Shown here: positions 9,025 to 16,790 of the stretch, piece after piece
Layout of the letters: each line of letters begins with the position of its first letter
Numbering within the stretch: position 1 is the stretch's first letter
Assembly (NCBI GenBank): GCA_040779345.1
Contig: JBFONU010000003.1
Span: forward strand, 124,001 to 188,000
DNA length: 64,000 nucleotides
Source: Thalassotalea_H sp040779345
GTDB taxonomy: Bacteria > Pseudomonadota > Gammaproteobacteria > Enterobacterales > Alteromonadaceae
Direction: 5' to 3'
Made by a program: the position numbers and the translations under genes
Notes under the pieces: model-generated
Seen by the model: only the letters and a program-made list of their open reading frames with translations
What the model was told of the DNA's origin: nothing
Databases searched by the model: none

Positions 9025-9172
9025 AGTCCTGTTATTTTTAAAAAATTATAGCCTATATCTAAGATAACTAAGTATTTTTCATAAAACTTTCAACAAATAT
9101 TCAGAAAATACTTTAATCAATTATCAAAAGCGTTATTATCAAATTATCTGTTTACACGTTTAAGTATTAAAA

Positions 9173-10912
9173 ATGAAAGTAACTAGCATTTCTCGAAAGC
9201 TGTTGACTCGTGTATTGTCATTTTACTTTGTTCTCACTTTTCTCGTAACTTGTGTACAAATTGGCGCTGAATACATCAATACAAAAAATCATATTAATAG
9301 TGAATTACTCACCTTAGAAAAAACATTCAGTAGTAGCTTAACGCGTGCAGTATGGGAGTTAAATACACAACAAGCGATTGATATTGCAGAAGGTTTAGTC
9401 GCTATCCCTATGATTAAAGGGATTAATGTAACAGATGAAAATAACCTAGTGATCACAGAGCTAGGTGAAAATAGTATTAAAAATAGAGAAATTAAAATTG
9501 AAAGAGATTCTCAAAGTTATTTTGATATAAATTCATTATCAGAAGGTTTATTCGGTTATAGCTTTCCATTGATCTTTGAATTCTCAGGAAGAACAACAAA
9601 AGTCGGCACGGTGACTTTATTATCAAGTAACGAAGTTATCTTTGATCGTATTGAAGTCGGTATTTATTTTCTCATTGGTAATGCCATGGTAAAAACAGCG
9701 GCTTTAGTGTTTTTATTCTCTATTGCTTTTTCACAACTATTAACCAACCCACTCAATGAACTTACAGAACAAATTAATCAATTTGATATTGATGATCCAG
9801 AAGCGTCAAAACTTCATATCGTTAATTATGAAAGAAACGAATTAAGCATATTACAAAATGCTTACAATAATTTATTGTCGGAATTGTCTCGCTATAAAGA
9901 TGAATTGGCGACAGCACAGACTGAAATCATTGCGTCTAACAACAAACTCGATGAACAAAATTTAATGCTTGAACAAGAAGTTGCTAAAAAAACATCATCG
10001 CTGAGTACCACTATGTTGAAAATGGAAATGCAGCAACGTGAGTTATTAACTCAGCAAAAACAATTAAAAGCGGAAAATAGCCGAAGAAGCCAAACAGAAA
10101 AAACCTTAACGAATACCAATCATGAATTAAAGAGCTCGATTCAAGAATTAAAAAAAGCGCAAGAAAGGCTACTCGACTCAGAGAAAATGGCAATATTAGG
10201 GTCACTGTCTGCAGAAGTTACCCATGAGATCAATACACCAATAGGTGTCAGTATCACTTCAATTAGCTATTTATCAGATTTACTGACAAAACTGAATAGT
10301 GACATTGAGGAAAACCAATTAAGCAAACGCGGGCTTGAAGAGTTTAGAGAAAATGCAGATCAAAGTGTGCAATTACTGACGAATAACCTCAACCGTGCTT
10401 CAGAATTAATCACCAGTTACAAACAAGTAGCAGTTGATCAAACCAGTGATAAAATTCGTCATATTAATCTTGCTAAATATATTGATGAAATTATCCACTC
10501 TTTACACCCTAAATTAAAGAAAACAAACCACATCATCAATATCGAGTGTGATAAAAATATAGAGATTTACTGTCATGCGGGGGCAATATCACAAATTTTC
10601 ACCAATCTAATTATTAATTCGATCATTCATGGATTTGATGGCATAGATAAAGGGGAAATAAATATTAAAGTTGCGGTACATGACCGAGAAATAGAAATAA
10701 CCTATGCAGATAACGGCTTAGGCGTTCCTAAAGATTCAATACCTTCTTTATTTGAACCTTTTTATACCACAAAGGCAGGAACTGGCGGAACAGGCTTAGG
10801 AACACATATTGTTCACAGCCTAGTCACTGATACATTAAATGGCACTGTGAGTGCTAGCTCAGAGGATAATCAAGGACTCAGTTACCACATTACCTTTAAT
10901 GATATGCGATAA
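9173..10912 (+). CDS. Orphan membrane sensor histidine kinase
   Basis: 579 residues. TM1 at about 12-32, a periplasmic sensor region at about 33-160, TM2 at about 165-190, a HAMP-like linker, then a long coiled coil (about 240-345, rich in Q, E, K and L). The H-box SAEVTHEINTPIGVSIT has candidate His351. The ATPase domain shows IFTNLIINSIIHGF (N-box), YADNGLGVP (G1), FEPFYTTK (F-box) and GGTGLGTHIV (G2). The HEINTPIG form resembles HisKA-type kinases of the NtrB/DctB-like group. No response regulator is adjacent; the partner and signal are unknown. It is divergent from the phosphate porin. Confidence 0.88.
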   Translation: MKVTSISRKLLTRVLSFYFVLTFLVTCVQIGAEYINTKNHINSELLTLEKTFSSSLTRAVWELNTQQAIDIAEGLVAIPMIKGINVTDENNLVITELGENSIKNREIKIERDSQSYFDINSLSEGLFGYSFPLIFEFSGRTTKVGTVTLLSSNEVIFDRIEVGIYFLIGNAMVKTAALVFLFSIAFSQLLTNPLNELTEQINQFDIDDPEASKLHIVNYERNELSILQNAYNNLLSELSRYKDELATAQTEIIASNNKLDEQNLMLEQEVAKKTSSLSTTMLKMEMQQRELLTQQKQLKAENSRRSQTEKTLTNTNHELKSSIQELKKAQERLLDSEKMAILGSLSAEVTHEINTPIGVSITSISYLSDLLTKLNSDIEENQLSKRGLEEFRENADQSVQLLTNNLNRASELITSYKQVAVDQTSDKIRHINLAKYIDEIIHSLHPKLKKTNHIINIECDKNIEIYCHAGAISQIFTNLIINSIIHGFDGIDKGEINIKVAVHDREIEITYADNGLGVPKDSIPSLFEPFYTTKAGTGGTGLGTHIVHSLVTDTLNGTVSASSEDNQGLSYHITFNDMR

Positions 10913-11019
10913 ATATTATTACGGCATAATTGACGAATGATATGACTCACAAAATGAATTAAGTTAAGATAGTTTCCTTTTTGTTTGCAGGCCAAGCTTT
11001 TGGCCGTAGGATAGCTTAA

Positions 11020-11940
11020 ATGTGGTTCAAAAACCTTTACTTCTTTGCCTTTACACGTCCCTTTACTTTATCTGAAGAAGATCTAGAAAAACATCTTAAT
11101 GAACACTTATTCACCCCTTGTGGCTCTACTGAAATGTCACATTTCGGCTGGGTAAATGCTTTAGGTAAAAATGGCCAGAGTGTTGTTCACTCGGTAAATG
11201 GTAATCACCTTCTCTGCGCGCGCAAAGAAGAAAAGATTCTTCCAGCTCCGGTTATTAAAGATATGCTTGAGCAAAAAGTTGCTCAGTTAGAAGCAGAACA
11301 GTCACGCGGCGCAACGAAAAAAGAAAAAGAGCAATTTAAAGAAGATATCATCTTTGAATTATTACCTCGTGCTTTCTCTCGCTTTTCTGACACTCATGCT
11401 TATATTAATCCTGAAAACAATATAATCGTTATTAATACCAGTAGCCGTAGTAAGGCAGAAGACTTTTTAGCGTTACTACGTAAAGTATTAGGCACTTTAC
11501 CAGTAACAAGTGTCTCTCCAGAAAAAGCGCCTGATGAGCTGATGACTGATTGGTTAGTCGAAAAAAATATTGGTGATAATTTTCAATTAGGTACAGAAGC
11601 AGAGTTTCATGCATTAGGTGATGATGGCGCAGTCATTAGAGTAAAAAATCAAGACTTAGACAGCGATGAAATCAAAGTTCATTTAGATGCTGATAAATTT
11701 GTAGTGAAACTAGCTTTAGAATGGGATGAAGCGTTATCGTGCATTTTATGTGATGATCTTGCCATCAAACGAATCAAGTTTTTTGATGTTATTCATGAGC
11801 AAAATGAAGATATTGATAAGGATGACATTATTGCCAGACTTGATGCAGATTTTGCGCTAATGGCAGGTGAAATAAATCGCTTTATTAATGATTTGTTAGC
11901 TGAATTTCAAGTTAAAACAACCGATTACCTTGAAGAATAA
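11020..11940 (+). CDS. rdgC: Recombination-associated protein RdgC
   Basis: 306 residues, the normal RdgC length. It begins MWFKNLYFFAFTRPF and contains CGSTEMSHFGWVNALG, both characteristic of RdgC. The family forms a ring-shaped dimer on double-stranded DNA that restrains RecA and influences replication restart. AGGA lies upstream of the ATG. It is monocistronic, with a hairpin and repeat elements downstream. Confidence 0.96.
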   Translation: MWFKNLYFFAFTRPFTLSEEDLEKHLNEHLFTPCGSTEMSHFGWVNALGKNGQSVVHSVNGNHLLCARKEEKILPAPVIKDMLEQKVAQLEAEQSRGATKKEKEQFKEDIIFELLPRAFSRFSDTHAYINPENNIIVINTSSRSKAEDFLALLRKVLGTLPVTSVSPEKAPDELMTDWLVEKNIGDNFQLGTEAEFHALGDDGAVIRVKNQDLDSDEIKVHLDADKFVVKLALEWDEALSCILCDDLAIKRIKFFDVIHEQNEDIDKDDIIARLDADFALMAGEINRFINDLLAEFQVKTTDYLEE

Positions 11941-11964
11941 AGTTAGATTACAATAAAGAATAAC

Positions 11965-11988
11965 AAGGCGCACTTAGCTGTACGCCTT
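11965..11988 (+). terminator. Probable rdgC terminator hairpin
   Basis: AAGGCG and CGCCTT arms are separated by 12 nt and lie 25 bp after the rdgC stop. There is no strong T-run, so termination may be weak. Confidence 0.5.
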
Positions 11989-11990
11989 AT

Positions 11991-12138
11991 GTTCAGGATG
12001 AACGGTATGTTGTGGTGTCATGGATGACAATGAACAACGATGTTCAGGATGAACGGTCATGATTTTTGTTCCTGACAAATCATAAGTACCTACCTCCATA
12101 TAGGCAATGTTGTGGTGTCATGGATGACAATGAACAAC
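11991..12138. repeat. Clustered palindromic repeats (two unit types, two copies each)
   Basis: Unit A, GTTCAGGATGAACGGT, occurs at 11991-12006 and 12042-12057 and folds as GTTCA-GGA-TGAAC. Unit B is a 32-nt element at 12007-12038 and 12107-12138, identical in both copies and exactly 100 bp apart; it contains the palindrome TGTCATGGATGACA inside GTTGT/ACAAC arms. The block resembles REP/BIME-type intergenic repeats and codes for nothing visible. Confidence 0.85.
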
Positions 12139-12178
12139 ACTATAAACAATAGCCAAAAAAATATTTCTCACCATAGCA

Positions 12179-13021
12179 CTAATTAAACATCGTTTTTACG
12201 TCATTAACCATGTCGTTAAATTCATCCGTTTTCATAAAATTAATATCAGGCATGATCCCCTTACCGACATAGCTTTTCAATAATATCTCTTTCGTCGATT
12301 CATTTTTAAAAATACCATGGTAAATAGCACCTGCACGGATAAAGTCTAAATAGTGCGTTTCAGCTGGCAATACGGTTAAATCACTCCAGTTTTTAACTAT
12401 ATCGGTGAAGTCATGTGAAAGCCCCCAAGCAAGAGTCACCTCAGCACCAATATTACTTGAAAGTTTTATAATAGCTTGTTGTAAAAATGTTGGGTTAGCA
12501 AAAACATCAGGATGACTTTCTGCTTCAGTTAATATCGGTAACACACCAATACTATGAATAAGCGCAGCTAAGGTCAGAGTATCTAACATTAACGGGGAAT
12601 GCTTATTCTCGCGCAAATAAAATGTCATTAAAGAAATAGCAACTGAAGCAACATCAACGGTTTTTTCCCAAGACTTCTTTAAGTACAGTGAAACAATTTC
12701 ATTTTGTGAAACGAACACTTGTTCTAGCGCCATTGCGGTAGCGATACTTTTAATTTGTCTCAAGCCTATTCGAGTCACCGCTTGGTTGACGGTTTCAACT
12801 TTTACACCTCTTCCTAAAATAGCACTATTAGCAACTTTTAAAATCCCCATAGATAACGCAGCATCATGTGAAATAATATCACTCATAAAGCTAAGGTTCA
12901 CCTCAGGATCATCCGCGGCTTCTCTCACTTTTAACGCAATTTTTGGTAGCGTAGGTAAAATTAGAGCATCTTGTTTAATTTTTTCTACCAATATGGTGTA
13001 AAGCGCATTTTCTGTTCCCAT
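12179..13021 (-). CDS. HDOD domain protein
   Basis: 280 residues from the ATG at 13021, which has GAGG 6 nt upstream; the ATG four codons earlier has no ribosome site. The HDOD domain spans about residues 20-210: LPTLPKIALKVREAADDP, ISHDAALSMGILKVANSA, AVTRIGLRQIKSIA and LIHSIGVLPILTE. HDOD proteins are catalytically altered HD-GYP relatives that usually act as signalling adaptors. No second domain is present. Target and signal are unknown. Confidence 0.88.
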   Translation of the reverse strand: MGTENALYTILVEKIKQDALILPTLPKIALKVREAADDPEVNLSFMSDIISHDAALSMGILKVANSAILGRGVKVETVNQAVTRIGLRQIKSIATAMALEQVFVSQNEIVSLYLKKSWEKTVDVASVAISLMTFYLRENKHSPLMLDTLTLAALIHSIGVLPILTEAESHPDVFANPTFLQQAIIKLSSNIGAEVTLAWGLSHDFTDIVKNWSDLTVLPAETHYLDFIRAGAIYHGIFKNESTKEILLKSYVGKGIMPDINFMKTDEFNDMVNDVKTMFN

Positions 13022-13260
13022 GCAGAACCTCATGAATTGTTATTTCTCTTTTTCTAAAAGTAGCACATATTTATGATAAAACAGGATTTAATTCACCTTT
13101 ATCCACTATATATTCTAATGTTTAACTCTGTTATTTAAATGCGTTAAACACTTTATTTTTGACTTAAATCGCTTAAGTTTGATTTAGATCAGGTTAGATA
13201 TTTGTGCGATTTACCTTGCTTAACTATAATCTTTCGCCCCTGAATTTGAGTGTTATTAAA

Positions 13261-14619
13261 ATGATTAAACCAGAATTACTTTCCCCTGCCGGTAGCCTAA
13301 AGAATATGCGTTATGCGTTTGCTTATGGTGCTGATGCTGTCTATGCCGGCCAGCCACGTTATTCTTTAAGGGTCAGAAACAATGAGTTTAATCTAGCAAC
13401 GATCAAACAAGGCATCGACGAAGCCCATCAACTGGGTAAAAAGTTCTATTTAGTCAATAATATAGCGCCGCATAACAGTAAGCTAACAACCTTTTTAAAA
13501 GATATTAGCCCTGTTATAGCGATGAAGCCTGATGCTCTGATCATGTCAGATCCTGGCTTAATTATGATGGTTCGAGAACATTTTCCCGACATGTCGATAC
13601 ATTTATCTGTACAAGCTAATGCGGTAAATTGGGCAACAGTAAAGTTTTGGCATCAACAAGGGGTTGAACGCGTTATATTGTCCCGAGAATTATCACTGGA
13701 TGAAATTGAAGAAATTCGCATGCGATGCCCTGAAATGGAATTAGAGGTATTTGTTCACGGCGCACTTTGTATGGCCTATTCTGGCCGGTGTTTATTGTCT
13801 GGGTATATTAATAAGCGTGATCCCAATCAAGGCACCTGTACCAATTCATGCCGCTGGAAATATGATGTGCATCAAGCAAAAGAAACCGAAACAGGTGATG
13901 TAATCGCAAAGCCCGTCGACATTTATATGCCAGATGAAAAACCCATTGATGATATTGTGTTATTGCAAGAACAAGGTCGACCGGGTGAATATATGCCGGC
14001 TTTTGAAGATGAGCATGGTACTTATATTATGAATTCTAAAGATTTACGTGCGGTTGAGCATGTCGAGCGATTAGTCAAAATGGGCGTGCACTCACTCAAA
14101 ATTGAAGGGCGAACAAAATCTTTTTATTACTGTGCAAGAACAGCACAAATTTATAACCAAGCCATTTTAGATGCAATGGCCGATAAACCGTTTAACCCTT
14201 CCCTTAACACTGAATTAGAGCACTTAGCTCACCGTGGTTACACCGAAGGTTTTCTCCAACGCCATCGTCATGGTGAGACACAAAACTATGATTATGGCTA
14301 TTCAAAAAGTGACACACAACAATTTGTCGGTGAAGTAATAAAAAGAGACGAACATTCACAATTAATTGAAATTGATGTGAAAAATAAGTTTTTAATTGGG
14401 GATCAATTAGAGCTAATGACGCCATCGGGCAATGTTAGCTTTACTCTTGAGCACATGGAAAATAAAAAGGGTGAAAAAATTAATGATGCCAAAGGCTCTG
14501 GTCATGTAGTATTTATTAAGCTTGATACCAAACTTGATTTAAAATTTGCCATCATCATGCGTTATTTAGATGAAGGTGGTACGACTCGTCATCCTTTTTC
14601 ACAAAACCATGCTAAATAG
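13261..14619 (+). CDS. trhP: Prephenate-dependent tRNA uridine(34) hydroxylase TrhP (YegQ), U32 peptidase fold
   Basis: 452 residues from the ATG at 13261, giving MIKPELLSPAGSLKNMRYAF, the family N-terminus; a longer frame adds 19 unconserved residues. Signatures include AYGADAVYAGQPRYSLRVRN, FVHGALCMAYSGRCLLSGY and KIEGRTKSFYYCARTAQ. Four conserved cysteines (two in ALCMAYSGRCL, two in GTCTNSC) are candidates for an Fe-S site. E. coli TrhP makes 5-hydroxyuridine at tRNA position 34 and is reported to require prephenate and iron-sulfur supply. The ferredoxin yfhL follows 12 bp later, suggesting electron delivery. Confidence 0.94.
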   Translation: MIKPELLSPAGSLKNMRYAFAYGADAVYAGQPRYSLRVRNNEFNLATIKQGIDEAHQLGKKFYLVNNIAPHNSKLTTFLKDISPVIAMKPDALIMSDPGLIMMVREHFPDMSIHLSVQANAVNWATVKFWHQQGVERVILSRELSLDEIEEIRMRCPEMELEVFVHGALCMAYSGRCLLSGYINKRDPNQGTCTNSCRWKYDVHQAKETETGDVIAKPVDIYMPDEKPIDDIVLLQEQGRPGEYMPAFEDEHGTYIMNSKDLRAVEHVERLVKMGVHSLKIEGRTKSFYYCARTAQIYNQAILDAMADKPFNPSLNTELEHLAHRGYTEGFLQRHRHGETQNYDYGYSKSDTQQFVGEVIKRDEHSQLIEIDVKNKFLIGDQLELMTPSGNVSFTLEHMENKKGEKINDAKGSGHVVFIKLDTKLDLKFAIIMRYLDEGGTTRHPFSQNHAK

Positions 14620-14631
14620 CACTCAATAACG

Positions 14632-14877
14632 ATGGCGTTAATAATAGAACAGTCATGCATCAATTGTGATATGTGTGATCCAGAGTGCCCTAACCAAGCA
14701 ATTACTTTAGGGGAAGAGGTTTATGAAATTGATCCCGAAAAATGCACTGAGTGTATTGGGCATTATGACAAGCCAACCTGCATTTCTGTCTGTCCGATAG
14801 ATTGCATCAAAAAAGATCCAAAGCACATTGAAGATGAAGAAACGTTACTGGCAAAATTTATGCGAATGCATGGATAG
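14632..14877 (+). CDS. yfhL: YfhL-type 2[4Fe-4S] ferredoxin
   Basis: 81 residues with two cluster motifs, CINCDMCDPECP and CTECIGHYDKPTCISVCP. The longer second motif is typical of YfhL/Alvin-type ferredoxins, whose second cluster has an extended loop. It starts 12 bp after trhP, so the two are almost certainly cotranscribed. It likely supplies electrons to TrhP or another Fe-S enzyme. Confidence 0.92.
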   Translation: MALIIEQSCINCDMCDPECPNQAITLGEEVYEIDPEKCTECIGHYDKPTCISVCPIDCIKKDPKHIEDEETLLAKFMRMHG

Positions 14878-14920
14878 TTGTAATAACGTGTCAATCATAT
14901 TTAGGACGGATCATGGGAAT

Positions 14921-14946
14921 AAAAAAGGAGCTCAAGCTCCTTTTTA
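14921..14946. terminator. Bidirectional terminator between yfhL and thyA
   Basis: AAGGAGCT-CA-AGCTCCTT stem flanked by A6 and T5 lies between convergent genes and can serve both. Confidence 0.9.
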
Positions 14947-14993
14947 TCTTTAACTGGCCCATGCTAGGACGGGTCAAACAGTCAATATAATAA

Positions 14994-15827
14994 TTACACT
15001 GAAATTGGCGCCTTAATATGCGGATGTGCCTGATAATCTTTTAGGTCAAAATCTTCAAAACTAAAATCAAAAATACTTTTTACCTCAGGATTAATTGCCA
15101 TAGTAGGTAATGACAGAGGCTCTCGTGACAACTGCTCTTCTACCTGTTCCATGTGGTTTAAATACAAATGCGCATCACCAAAGGTATGGACAAAATCACC
15201 CAGTGCTAAATCACAGACTTGTGCAATCATCATAGTAAATAAAGCATAACTGGCAATATTAAACGGCACCCCTAAGAAAATATCAGCGCTGCGCTGATAC
15301 AGCTGACATGACAACTTTCCTTCCAGTACATAAAATTGAAACAGCGTATGGCACGGTGGTAAGGCTTGTTTACCAATGGCAGCATTAGCATCTGGGCTAA
15401 TCGAAGTATCAGGCAATAATGCTGGATTCCAAGCCGTGATAATATGGCGACGTGAGTCAGGATTATTTTTTAAATCATCAATTAATTGTGCTAACTGGTC
15501 GATTGTTTCACCATTAGCGGCTGGCCAATTACGCCATTGCACACCATAAACAGGGCCTAACTCGCCTTCTGGGGTTGCCCAATCATCCCATATTTTCACG
15601 CCATTTTCTTGTAAATAGGCAATATTAGATTCACCTTTTATGAACCATAATAATTCGTGAATAATTGACTTTAAGTGACATTTTTTTGTTGTTACTAATG
15701 GGAAGCCTTTAGATAAGTCAAAACGCATTTGGTGCCCAAAAATACTTTTTGTGCCTGTTCCTGTTCGATCTGACTTTTCAACGCCATGCTCATACACGTG
15801 GCGCATTAAATCTAAATAAGCTTTCAT
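14994..15827 (-). CDS. thyA: Thymidylate synthase
   Basis: 277 residues. It methylates dUMP to dTMP with methylenetetrahydrofolate. The nucleophile is Cys159 in ALPPCHTLFQFY; DRTGTGTKSIFG, WFIKGESN, RRHIITAWNP, CQLYQRSADIFLGVPFNIASYA and HLYLNHMEQ are all conserved. It is 13 residues longer than the 264-residue E. coli enzyme, and the excess is an insertion between RRHIITAWN and the catalytic PPCH. AGGA precedes the ATG. The lgt gene that often precedes thyA is not here; a TauE-type exporter is upstream instead. Confidence 0.97.
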   Translation of the reverse strand: MKAYLDLMRHVYEHGVEKSDRTGTGTKSIFGHQMRFDLSKGFPLVTTKKCHLKSIIHELLWFIKGESNIAYLQENGVKIWDDWATPEGELGPVYGVQWRNWPAANGETIDQLAQLIDDLKNNPDSRRHIITAWNPALLPDTSISPDANAAIGKQALPPCHTLFQFYVLEGKLSCQLYQRSADIFLGVPFNIASYALFTMMIAQVCDLALGDFVHTFGDAHLYLNHMEQVEEQLSREPLSLPTMAINPEVKSIFDFSFEDFDLKDYQAHPHIKAPISV

Positions 15828-15940
15828 GGATTTTCCTAATAATGAATAACTGAATTAAAAAGTATTTTACCTGCAAATTATGCCGAATATCCTGATAAAA
15901 TACTATCGATAAACAGCGTAAAGTCTTGTTAGTCGAGCAG

Positions 15941-16732
15941 TTAAAAAACCATTTTAATTGCCACTAAAATCAAGAAACCAGAAAAAATGCGTTTTAAATA
16001 ACGTACCGGTAATTTTTCCGCCATTTTCACCCCATATGGCGCAAATAATGATGAGGTTGTGATAATACCCAACAAGGCTGGTAAATAAACATAACCTAAA
16101 CTCCACGCAGGTAAATCATCATGATCTAATCCTGTAATAATAAAGCCAGCAGCACCAAATAATGCAACCACAAAACCACAAACAGTTGCCGTACCAATCG
16201 CTTGCCTCATCGATAAAGAGTAATAAGTGAGTACAGGGACTAAAATAGCTCCGCCAGCAATCCCCATTAAACTTGAAATATACCCAGTTCCTAACCCAAT
16301 GGTTTTTATCAACCAATGACTAGGTAAAGGTTTACTTTTTTGAATACGAATAGACAACAGCATGTAACTTGCAAGCAGTGACACCGCTATTGCAAATATA
16401 TACGTTAAAAATTCACTTGATAACGAATCAGCTATATAAGCTCCAAGTAAAGCACCTACCGCAATCATGATCATCAACTGTTTCGCAAGTGCCCAAGGAA
16501 TATTCTTATTTTTATGGTGAGCAAAAGTCCCTGACGCAGAAGTAAACACAATAGAAGCTAAAGACGTAGCGATGGCGACGGGCATAACAACCTCGACAGA
16601 AAACCCTAAGCTTGGTAATAAATAGACTAAAGCGGGAACTATCACTAAGCCACCACCAATACCTAATAAGCCAGCTAAAAAACCAGCTAAACAACCTAAA
16701 ATTGCACATGTAATTAAAACACTAACAAACAT
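15941..16732 (-). CDS. TauE/SafE family sulfite/anion exporter, inner membrane
   Basis: 263 residues, about eight hydrophobic segments. The two-fold repeat typical of the family is visible: GCLAGFLAGLLGIGGGLVIV near the N-terminus and TGYISSLMGIAGGAILVPVL in the second half. The family moves sulfite, sulfoacetate or other organic anions; the substrate is not predictable. It lies between ptsP and thyA on the same strand, 58 bp from ptsP. Confidence 0.88.
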   Translation of the reverse strand: MFVSVLITCAILGCLAGFLAGLLGIGGGLVIVPALVYLLPSLGFSVEVVMPVAIATSLASIVFTSASGTFAHHKNKNIPWALAKQLMIMIAVGALLGAYIADSLSSEFLTYIFAIAVSLLASYMLLSIRIQKSKPLPSHWLIKTIGLGTGYISSLMGIAGGAILVPVLTYYSLSMRQAIGTATVCGFVVALFGAAGFIITGLDHDDLPAWSLGYVYLPALLGIITTSSLFAPYGVKMAEKLPVRYLKRIFSGFLILVAIKMVF

Positions 16733-16790
16733 AAAGAGCGCCTGTATTTACCACTTAATATAATAGAAATAATATAAATTTTATTGAAAG

